From: Piezodorus guildinii
Lineage: Eukaryota > Arthropoda > Insecta > Hemiptera > Pentatomidae
Assembly (NCBI GenBank): GCA_023052935.1
Contig: CM041293.1
Coordinates: 51,572,725-51,636,724 of the forward strand
DNA: 64,000 nt
Direction: 5' to 3'
The translations under genes were made by a program, and so were the position numbers. The first letter of the stretch is position 1. Every line of letters begins with the position of its first letter. Below are positions 55,301-64,000 of the stretch, one piece after another. The notes beneath the pieces were generated by a model. That model saw only the letters and a list, made by a program, of their open reading frames with translations, did not search any database and was not told the DNA's origin.

Positions 55301-55594
55301 ATCAAATATGGCCCCTTTGCTTTTTGCTGGAGGTTTGTCTTACAGTCTAGATGTGCACAAGGGCTGGGGTTGAAAACAAATTACTTTTAGTGGTTGAAAA
55401 GAAAAAATAAACATGAAAACAAATTTATAATCAAAAGCTATACCTTTTGTGAAAAAAAAGATAAGTACTCACTCATCCGATCTATAATCGAATTTCTAAA
55501 TGCAGAAATGCTGATAAAACTGGTTTCTAAAGATTAAAAAATTAAAAAAAAAATCACATTTATCAAACATATAAACGTAACATATATAACATAT

Positions 55595-56020
55595 AAACGT
55601 TCCTTTCTAGTCCGTTCCACCAGTTTTTGGAATTCTCTTCCATCAAACATCCGACTAGCAACTTCTCTCAGCACTTTCAAAAACCTTCTGTTTCAGTATC
55701 TTCTCACTTCCCATAATGACGCTATATGGAAATAATAAGTGTACTGTTAGATGATAGTCAATATTTTTAGTTTTTTAAATGTACATATACAGTTATCTCA
55801 ACTTTTTTTTTAGTTTATTCAAAAGCGTTAAATATTATTTAATTATATTAACACCAAACGTATTTATTTTTTATCACATTTCTTGTTTCATTTATTTTCA
55901 TTTTTACTAATTAATTTTGTATCTTGGCCAGATGTAAATATTTTATTATGTCAAATTTGAAACTTAGGGAACTTAGTCCGAGAATAAAGGTTTTGCATTC
56001 TTCATTCTTTCTTTCTAACT
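55595..56020 (+). mobile_element. LINE 3' end of (TTCTA)-tailed family
   Basis: Encodes 'RSTSFWNSLPSNIRLATSLS' and 'LFQYLLTSHNDA', matching the 30215-31325 LINE. The UTR ends GGGAACTTAGTCCGAGAATAAAGG with a TTC-rich tail (ATTCTTCATTCTTTC). Confidence 0.8.
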
Positions 56021-56099
56021 TGATACAAAATGAAATATTTTCGAGCTAAGGGTTAAAGGTTGAATAGTACGTTTATTTTTAAGATAAATTATTTATTTA

Positions 56100-56690
56100 A
56101 GGGATATAGGATTAATACTAGAAGCAGTATTGTAACAGCACTGTAGAAATCCAGCATTCCAGGGAGACGGGCAGAAGTCTCAAAGCCCTAGTTCCCCCCT
56201 CTCCTGGAAGCCACAGACACAACTAATCCCTGAAGACTCCTGCGGACCTGGATTAAACTGTCGCCTCTAAACCGTCTAATTGGTTTTTAAACGACTCCGT
56301 TGGTCGCTCACAGCTAATCTCCTCATTCCTACTCGGAGGGGTTCCTCAAGGAAACCAATATAGACCTCCTATCTTCGACTTGAGCCAGGGTACTAAGTAT
56401 TACAACGCTACAATCATACTTGGAAGCAACTGAAATTCTCGGTTTCATTGTGAACTTCACTTTATTCAAGTTGAAAGAGGTAACTAAAAGAATATACCTG
56501 AACTGTTGCATTATTTGTTTTTGCGATTGTTACAATATTTCTAGTTTATTTTTCAATAATGGAGATTAGAAAAATATGCATATATACACCTATTCCTAAC
56601 TGTAGAAAAAAAAAAAAAAAAAAAAAATCAGAAGGAAAGGTACAGCCCAACAATCAACTTGGAACACTAGAAGTTGAAGGTTTGTGACTT
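56100..56690. other. Spacer
   Basis: A patch near 56150-56400 resembles the 3' UTR of the 1405 LINE in places (GGAAGCCACAGACAC.. not conclusive). A-run at 56607-56628. No gene. Confidence 0.35.
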
Positions 56691-56917
56691 TTATTATTCA
56701 CTACAAAAAAATCATTTCTATATCCATTATGAGGACTATGCGGACCTACGGTATTGAGATATGGAGCCCACTAAACCAGTGATACCCAACAAGTGGTCAG
56801 CAGCCGATGTCCAGGGTGTCCGCGAGATATCATTAAGGAATAATTTTAAATTAATTTAACGTAAAACATTTCTAAACTTGGCTTTTAATAAAAATCAAAC
56901 GCACACAAATCGAGAGG

Positions 56918-57365
56918 TGGCACCGTTCCGTAAAGGCAGCCCTCAGATGTCACAATTCTGTTGATTGGGTTGCCACGTTACCGATTGAGTTGTTAGGCTT
57001 AAGGACTGTTGTTTCCGAAAACGGGTATAATGCAGCTGAGCTTCTCTATGGTGAGAACATTCACCTTCCTGTAGAATTTCTAGAATCCGCCAATGAAAGT
57101 AGCAACGATGAATCGTCGTTCATCAAGCACCTAAGGCCTACATTTCAACAGTGAAGATCAACATTTGTACTACGAAAGGATTCTTGCAAATTATTCATAC
57201 ATTAGGACCAAATGCTTCTCACGTTTTCATCAAGGATGAGACAATACGGAAACCAAAAAAAAAAGCAGCCCAACAAAGGCCCTTTTCTAGTAGTCATAAG
57301 GAATACTAAATATTAAACCATTAATCATTGTGGAAAATCAGAAGACATTTGGATTTGTAGGTTGA
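56918..57365 (+). pseudogene. Ty3/gypsy integrase C-terminal remnant
   Basis: The frame reads RWHRSVKAALRCHNSVDWVA, LPIELLGLRTVVSENGYNAA and ELLYGENIHLPVEFL, the end of the gypsy integrase core and its GPY-side tail. After stops come 'ASHVFIKDETIRKPKKK' and 'NHCGKSEDIWICRLKRS', matching the downstream region of gypsy Pol. Interrupted by several stops. No LTR, protease or RT is seen; it is only a piece inside the hAT element. Confidence 0.75.
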
Positions 57366-57734
57366 AGCGTTCCTAATGCACACCAGTTTCCTGATGCAGA
57401 ACTCCCTTTCTCCTGCCGAGGACGAAACAACGCCTACCGTCGCTTCCCCAACTGCAACTGCAATTTCATGTATCTGAAAGTTGGACTGCTGTGGCGTCAA
57501 CGCATGTGGTTGCTAAGGAGGTATAACCTTCATGCTTTGTGTTGCAAAAATACTTTTCCGTGTTTTGCAAACAATATTATAATACAACCCATTATTGAAG
57601 TTGTTTATGCGGTGATACCACAGGCTTATAGAACAGAAGATGTATGATGTATTGCAGAAGGCAATGAACAATACTTGATATATTTATATAGTATTTGGAT
57701 AACTACTTTCTTGTAAAAGTTTTTAATTCTAGGC

Positions 57735-57965
57735 TATCTTTATTAATTTAACGTCGTTTTATGCTATGTGGTTATCGGAAGATATAAAATTGGATGCTCT
57801 AAATTTTCCTATCCTAAGTTTAATGAAGATGGGTATCTTTAACGAGTATCTGACTTAGCAAAGGCTCTGACCAACCATTTTACGATCCCTCTGAAGGACG
57901 GCATAAGGGAGAATTTTTCACTCCTTTTAAAAAATTCTAGAAAGCATCTATCAGGTTTCACATTA
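57735..57965 (-). mobile_element. SINE family 1 copy within the hAT element
   Basis: TTTAACGTCGTTTTATGCTA start (tail in complement), GGTATCTTTAACGAGTATCTGAC and GAAGGACGGCATAA blocks. Head lost. Confidence 0.7.
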
Positions 57966-58599
57966 AATTTTAGTTATTCATTGTTGATATTGAAGTAAAA
58001 CCCTAGAGCCTGGTTACTTTTTTTTAATTTCCATTTCGCCTATTAGGCCATTTCTTGAATATAGAGTTTCGGTAGAGGAATTTCATACGCAGTTTACCCG
58101 ATACTGTGTAGCTAGAAGCTTTGAAGCACTAAAAATCTGGAAGCATTGAAATGATTATATGAAGGGGTCCGCGAAATTGTTTTGTTAGGAACCACTGCAC
58201 TAAACATGAAATTCCTCTTGCATACCATCCTTGCAATCCAAAATCCTCATTGATCCTTACTTTGTTACTTATAAAATCACCCATTCAACCTAACTATCGA
58301 GCTAGTTGAAGAATTAGACCGATATAGATACACCTCTCTTCATTCCAAATTCCTTGCCCTTTCACAACCCGCTTATCCGTGACATATATCTATTCCTGAC
58401 AATCCACCAAGGCAACTAAAAAGAAAATGAGCAAGAGACCTTCTACCATAAATTGGACATTGGACTGCTACCAATCGGTTTCTTTGTAGTACTATCATGT
58501 GGTTAAACCATATATTAATCATATTTACTTGTTATATTGAATCTAACAGTTGTATAAGAGCAAAATAACCAAGACATTGATTTACACCCCCAAAAAAAC

Positions 58600-59800
58600 A
58601 GTAATCTAACAGTTATAAATTTCCTAAAATAAAAAAATATAATGACTATAATAGACTTATTGGGTAGCATATATATTATCGTTTTATAAAATATTTCTCT
58701 ATAATCTTTTACTTGAATGAAATACGTCCAATATAAATATCCAATAACAGGAAAAGAAATAACATGTCAGACATTGCAATCAATGAATTGAATTGTATTC
58801 ATTTTACTGAACAAATATTCGAATAACTAAAGCAAAACAAACGTTATTGAATTCCTGGTGGCCTCCAGCGGAATATTGTTTTGTGGTTCTCAATATTCCA
58901 GCCCTGAGTAAAAAGTTTTATACTCATTTTATTAAATATATTTTTGTAATTTCCATTTTAATAATTAATATTTTGTCATATTTGTATATTTTTATTATAT
59001 AATAATAATGTCGACACTTATCTGAAAAGAATTAAAGAGGAATGATCTTAACGCAAAATCGATGTTAGATGTTTAGCTTATAAGCATTTTTTAATAAAAA
59101 AATTTTAACACTAGTATCATACACTTTTTGTTATTATAATCTTTTGGATACCCATAAAATTTGGAGCATGAATGGACAAACAAACTGTTAACTTACAAGA
59201 CATCCAAAAAAACAAAAAAACATAGAAAAATATGAAATGTTCTGATTAAAATTTTGAAGTTTTTGAATAAGCTTCTGATCTTGTGGCTTCTTTTTCAGGG
59301 GAAAGAAAGAGCAGGATTAATTTCATTGCTTCAGATAATTAAATTTAGAAGTAGTGTTTCCAATTATTATATTTCACTTCTTAATATCAAACTTGTTGTT
59401 GTTTTTTTAGTTGCTGGTACAAGTCTTAATTCTCGTAAACTCAAATCCACAATTGCAGTTTCAAGTTGAGGAAAGCAAACAGGCATGGATTTAAGTTAGA
59501 AGTAGAAACTCGGGGTGATATATTATTTCCTGCAAAAAATGTTATCATTATTTATTCATCACAACGTTTCGGGATCTCAAGACACCTAAGTTTCCATTAT
59601 TTAGATGTAATTAAAAATAAAAAAAAACAATAATAAAATATATCAAAAGAAATTTCATATTATTTCATAATAATAGAACCATAAACATTTTATTTATTTA
59701 TTTACAATTGTTTTTGTTTGAGCTTTAATGTTATTTGCTAACTGCAAAATAGTTTTGAATTGGTCTAATCCCTAATCCATTTGAAAACAAAGAACTGAAG
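58600..59800. other. AT-rich spacer
   Basis: No gene supported. The frame at 59254-59469 has no recognisable domain. 59564-59580 holds a Penelope-terminal-like phrase (minus strand CCCGAAACGTTG). Confidence 0.4.
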
Positions 59801-60680
59801 AAAACAATGCCTTACTCAGATTTAATAGTGTACCTCAAGGTAGCATCTTAGACCCAATCCTTTATTCCGTTTATACAGCTAATATTCCTATTTATCCTAG
59901 CACTGTCCTCACTACTTACGCCGATGACGCATGTGTGTTATCCGTTAGTAATGACCTAACAGTTGCATCACAAACCCTTCAGTCTCACACCCAATCCATT
60001 GATGAATAGTTGTTATAAATGGAGAATTAAAATCTCCATCAAATTACCCATCAATAACCTATGACTACCTGTCCCACTGTGTCCTTTAGATACATTTCAC
60101 TAATCCCTGTTAAACAGATCCGTTACCTTGGACTTCATCTTGACAAGCACCTTACTTGACATTCCCCACACTAGGCGGAAACGACAAGAAACTGTCCGCA
60201 GATACCGCTTACTACAACACTTACTCGACAAACGATCAAAACTGCCTATTTACTTAAAAAACTCATTTACATAACCATTATTCGACCTATTTGGAACTAA
60301 AGCATCGAGTTAAGGTCTAAACTATCAAACTCCTCCCGTACCCAATCCTTGCAATATACTAAATCATACGAAAAATCCTCAATGCTCCTCACTTTGTTAC
60401 TAAATAAACTGAACTATGGAGACCTAAATATCCCACTGGTTGCAGACTTAGCCCTTAATATATACACCTCCTTTAATTCCAAACTATCTGTCCACACAAA
60501 CCCGCTTGTCCGTAACCTCTCAACTACATATATTCCCGATAATCCTCCGAGGCGCCTGAAAAGACGTTGGCCTCGAGACATGTCTAGGGCGGTAGCTTCT
60601 TCACATGTCTATTTATTCCTATTAACGCAATTTATCCAATTTACTTATTAAATTTATAAATACAGTTATAAAAACCAATA
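59800..60680 (+). mobile_element. Jockey LINE relic, RT core to 3' end
   Basis: 'RFNSVPQGSILDPILYSVYT', 'STVLTTYADDACVLS' (catalytic YADD kept), 'IRYLGLHLDKHLT'-type block, then frame 60349-60651 with LNYGDLNIPLVADLALNIYT and DNPPRRLKRRWPRDM. Several stops (e.g. in 'DE*LL*MEN' near 60005) show it is inactive. 3' end near 60675. Confidence 0.8.
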
Positions 60681-60779
60681 AAATGTGTTTAAAAAATAAA
60701 TAAGGTATTTAATCAGGGTAAGCTATCAGTGGGAAAAAATATTAATCATAAAATCTTGATGAAAACATTATATTAATAA

Positions 60780-61012
60780 TATCATGAGATTTTATTTTTT
60801 CCATTCCGCTTTATTTTCTTGAGAGAATTCAGGATGGCAGGTCATACATAGGTCGCTAATGACACCCTAATTAGTTTATCACGCTAAAAAATAAATTGAA
60901 ATTGTTTGACACTTTAAATTAATTTCAAGCTAAACAAAAAAAATTATTAATAGCCCATAAACGGATATTAATAAACATAAAATATTCGGGTGCAAAGCCG
61001 TGGGTCATGCTA
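60780..61012. mobile_element. Possible Helitron-like 3' terminus
   Basis: Ends ATATTCGGGTGCAAAGCCGTGGGTCATGCTAG|T (split across 60986-61012). A GC-rich tip ending CTAG before T is compatible with a Helitron end, and a similar phrase is common in insect repeats. No helicase and no matching 5' end found. Confidence 0.3.
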
Positions 61013-61475
61013 GTTACTTACCATATGATCCCACACTATCTTCACTGCGTTTCAATCAGTAGCGTGAAGGAGGCAACAATGCTGATTGGGAAGGGTGGCA
61101 GATGGACCCAGAGGGAATCCAGTTTCCCACGAGTCGCATTCCAGAAACAATGGGTTAGCGTGGGGCACGGTTCCTGCCTGTCACAGTGCTCCGAGCCTAG
61201 CACCAAGGAAGTCCTGCTCAGCTATAAACAATAGGATTATCGCCAACAATGAGTCCTATTGTTGTCTGTATTACACGACATTCGTTTGGAACAAAAGAAA
61301 CTTAGGGTCGTTCTTATGAAATTTGGACCGAAGAAATGTTTAATAGGTATAACGCAAATAAAGGAAACCACTTCATATTTGGCTATCTCACAAGTATATT
61401 TTGATCTAGAAAATGGGTATTTATTTTCCAAGCATTCCTTATACTGTATCCAGATAGTGCTTGATGATCATAATA
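61013..61475. other. Unrecognised patch
   Basis: GC-richer stretch at about 61070-61220 with overlapping frames of 75-77 codons. No family recognised; possibly old repeat. Confidence 0.3.
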
Positions 61476-61479
61476 GGAG

Positions 61480-61690
61480 TTGGCTGGCCTAGTGAACAGG
61501 AATCTGCATTAGTTGTCTCCAGGTCCTAGGTTCGAAGCAGGTTTTGGTAGGACATTTCATTCATTTCATGGGCGATTCTGGGCTAGAGAAACTCTGCTGA
61601 GGCTTATCAATATCCTATAAAGAGGAAACCAAGAATTTGGCGAAAAAACCTGACAGTCGAATGAGATTTCCGGATTTCCTAATTACCTCC
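61480..61690 (+). mobile_element. SINE family 2, degraded
   Basis: tRNA-like head GGCTGGCCTAGTGAACAGG with a B-box-like AGGTTCGAAGCAGG about 45 bp later, then a body with GGCGATTCTGGGCTAGAG. Related to 13520-13822. Confidence 0.55.
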
Positions 61691-61994
61691 CTGCACTCCC
61701 GTTATCAAAGAAAAAGTACGGATACACAACGTTTCAAAATTAGTCGGAATTCAATAACATTCTTTATTTACATGTTTGTTTTTTTGTTGTTTTTTTTTAC
61801 GCTTTAATGGTATATGATAGCTGAAACCAAAAATCTCGCAAAAATGGCTTTATTTTTAAAATTCAATGAGGTAAACATTAAAAATGGATGTCTCAAAAGT
61901 ATTCCACAAGTTTTATTCTTTAAAAAATATTAAAAGGCTCTTTTTAAAAAAACAAAACAATATTTAATGATAGCATAGGACTTTCTAAAAGTTT

Positions 61995-62280
61995 GTTTGA
62001 TTATTTAATGTCACTTTATGCTACTGTGGCTAATCGAAAGATACTACAGTGGGAGTCCTAAATTTTGCCTATCGAGGTTTTATTAGGTTAGGGATCTTTA
62101 ACGAGTACCTGACATCGCACAGGCTCAGGACCATCATTTTATGCCCCCTCCGATGAACGTCATAATTAAGGTTTTTTACTCCCATTAAAAAATTCTACGA
62201 CCACCGGCTGCTTTGAACCTGTGACCTTTGGCATAGAAGGCTGTTATGGTAGCCGCTCTGCTGCAGGTGATCCCCTTTTT
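61995..62280 (-). mobile_element. SINE family 1, near full length
   Basis: Follows 39145-39429 end to end with substitutions. The B-box is visible in complement (AGGTTCAAAGCAG). No clear target duplication. Confidence 0.85.
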
Positions 62281-64000
62281 TAAAAGTAATGTTGTTGTTG
62301 TAGTAATCCAAATTTTTTTGTAAGACATAAGCCTTCCTGCTCTTCCACTACTTTCATGAACTCTCACAATACCCCGCTCCCATAAATTTTCACCTACCTC
62401 TTCTCTCACTGTGTAGCGCGGCCTTAATTTAAAACGGCAAGCTTGGGGCACCTAGTTACCAGAAAAAAAAGAACCCGCCCGTGAGAGTAACAATTTGTCA
62501 CATGTATTAAAACCTTGTCAATTAAACTCAGTATACCTACTAGAACCATAAGAGCGTCTGGGAATTCCATGTGTGAATATAATAAAACAATTCAACAGAC
62601 TTTCGAGTCTTATGTCAATTTTGAAATAAACTTAAATTAAAACATATATTTCAAATTTATATTTAAGTCTTTGATTTCCTTTTTGCATTAATAAGGTAAT
62701 CATAAGATAATAATGATAGTATAATTTTCAATTTACATCCTGTGAATTAAGTCATATATATTATATTATTTATCTATCAGTTCTTTCGTAAAATGCCAAT
62801 CAGAGAGAGGTAAACAACCTGATACATCAACAAGCAGAGACAAGGGAGATCAAGAAACAGAAGCAAGTAAAACAGCGGAACTAACGACATTCTTGGAGGG
62901 AGGTAGAGCGAAAGACAATCGCTATTCATATTGGTTTGTCGGCCGCGGTGTATTGTCCTTGTCTCCAACAATGCTTGGGTCTCCAACGCTACTTTGGTGA
63001 CCACCATCTAATATTCAAGGTTTCTTTTTTCAAAATGAGAATAGAAGGACAAAAAAAAGAAATCATATTTCAAAAGGAATACGTTAGCATTACTATTTAC
63101 TGGTAAAGTAAATAATATGTTGTATAAAAAAAATATTTATATTATTATTTCTTTTACATAAAATACAATTGATACTCAAAGTATTAATTATTAAGTATTA
63201 AAGATTTCTCGACCCCATGATAATATCATTCTTCGGGATGGCTGTCAAAGAACTCTTGGATAACAATATAAACTTACGCGAAACTATCAATAGTTTATCC
63301 TTTGACGAAAATGAACTATGGATTAAAATAAGTAGTAATCCGACAGTGCGAGGTCCGAGAATTTGTTGGTGGATGAAACAGGAGTACGAACCTATGAACT
63401 TCTTTAGCTGTCCTTTGTTTCGACGGAAAGTGTGAGGACGAGTATAACCTTGTTGGAATCAAACTCCTTTTCAGTATATTGAAGCAGGATAAGGCTCTGA
63501 CAACTTCAGCCGAGTTTAGAATTTATAGAGTATACCAGGAACAAATTCGTGATGAAAAATAGCTTTCAAATTCCAGAAAAAAATATAAAGGAAGGAATTT
63601 TTTAGAGATGACTCCTTGCAACAACCGGAAAAGCAGTTCAACCTCAATCTAGCTATTCCTCACGGGTATTCGGATATCGCCATTGACCTGTATTTCATCA
63701 CAGGTGACAATCCCCCAGTAAAATCAGATATGAGAAGAGTTTTTCTATAAATCTTCCCGAATTTCTGACCTCTTAGCGTATTACTGAGATAGTAAGTTCG
63801 TAAGGATGCAGTCTATTGCTCTTTTTCGCCTTTCCATAGAGAGTGGATGGCGACTAATATTATTTTTTTTCACACCACACTCACTAACAAGTTCTCGAGT
63901 TATTGCTTCCTGCAACTGCTCATCAAAATCCATTAATGATCACACGGAGCCCTTATTCCTTTTCAACGTCGTATTTCCACTGCTAAATTTTTCAGACTAA
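62281..64000. other. Right-end region, no gene recognised
   Basis: Contains a minus-strand frame at 62185-62451 (overlapping the SINE) with an uninformative Arg/Gly-rich stretch, a frame at 63217-63435, and a terminal frame from 63806. None shows a domain I know. The mixed composition from 63200 on suggests an old mobile element or a distant exon; undecided. Confidence 0.3.

Larger units (their letters stand above)
56777..58197. mobile_element. hAT transposon (non-autonomous) with 8-bp target duplication
   Basis: Flanked by CACTAAAC at 56769-56776 and 58198-58205. Ends: left CAGTGATACCCAAC, right GTTAGGAACCACTG, imperfect inverted repeats with the CAGTG start typical of hAT. 1421 bp with no hAT transposase. 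Inside lie a Ty3/gypsy integrase remnant and a SINE family 1 copy. Confidence 0.85.
56690..58600 (+). mobile_element. Jockey LINE relic split by a hAT element
   Basis: Left part (to 56776) encodes 'SISIMRTMRTYGIEIWSPL', the 'KPIWTYG..LWG' block. Right part (from 58206) continues with a 'PSLQSKILIDPYFVTYKITHS' type stretch, 'DRYRYTSLHSKFLALSQPAY' and 'PDNPPRQLKRK' to a 3' end near 58560. Rejoining across the insertion restores jockey order. Confidence 0.7.

Noticed and set aside
61007..61319. Two overlapping 75-77 codon frames
   Set aside because: No domain, no splice support; likely old repeat sequence.

Overview
The window is nuclear DNA from an animal, almost certainly an insect: very AT-rich, with poly(A)-tailed non-LTR retrotransposons, tRNA-derived SINEs, MITEs and long (TA)n tracts. 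Small spliced genes, each with an untranslated first exon, sit in this background. I see no bacterial operons, rRNA or functional tRNA genes. I cannot name the species; Hemiptera or Coleoptera are guesses.

The genes form one family of short secreted peptides, about 90 residues: a signal peptide, then a basic, glycine-rich, cysteine-free mature part ending in a pattern close to DGxxSAGGYVxHxRDRxPGG...GFxVRGxF. I read it as an inducible antimicrobial-peptide family of diptericin/attacin/prolixicin type. That rests on architecture and on NF-kB-like promoter sites, not on a database match.

Layout. 6.1-29.3 kb holds three successive divergent pairs (minus gene left, plus gene right): A(-) 7.0 kb / D(+) 12.5 kb, B(-) 16.8 kb / E(+) 21.3 kb, C(-) 25.1 kb / F(+) 28.9 kb. 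Three decayed fragments lie nearby (6.1, 6.5, 23.1 kb). A, B and D are intact and A and B encode identical proteins. C, E and F carry one-base deletions that send translation from the normal ATG into the +1 frame, a long open frame rich in proline, threonine and glycine. A second subfamily, H(+) 42.1 kb and I(-) 45.9 kb, forms a convergent inverted duplication with GC-rich coding sequence.

All eight promoters share a near-palindromic 13-bp box (about CTGTGGATTACAG). In A-F it lies a fixed 9-10 bp upstream of the TATA-like element. In H and I it abuts a canonical kB site (GGGGAAACCC or its complement) by 1 bp. B and C also have good kB sites.

The rest is mobile DNA: jockey-clade LINE relics, a 5'-truncated RTE-like LINE with a 13-bp target duplication, a CR1/jockey-like LINE with a (TTCTA)n tail, two SINE families (one copy with a 15-bp target duplication), a TA-flanked MITE with a related empty site in the window, a hAT element with an 8-bp target duplication lying inside a jockey relic and containing Ty3/gypsy integrase and SINE remnants, and a Penelope-like hammerhead motif.
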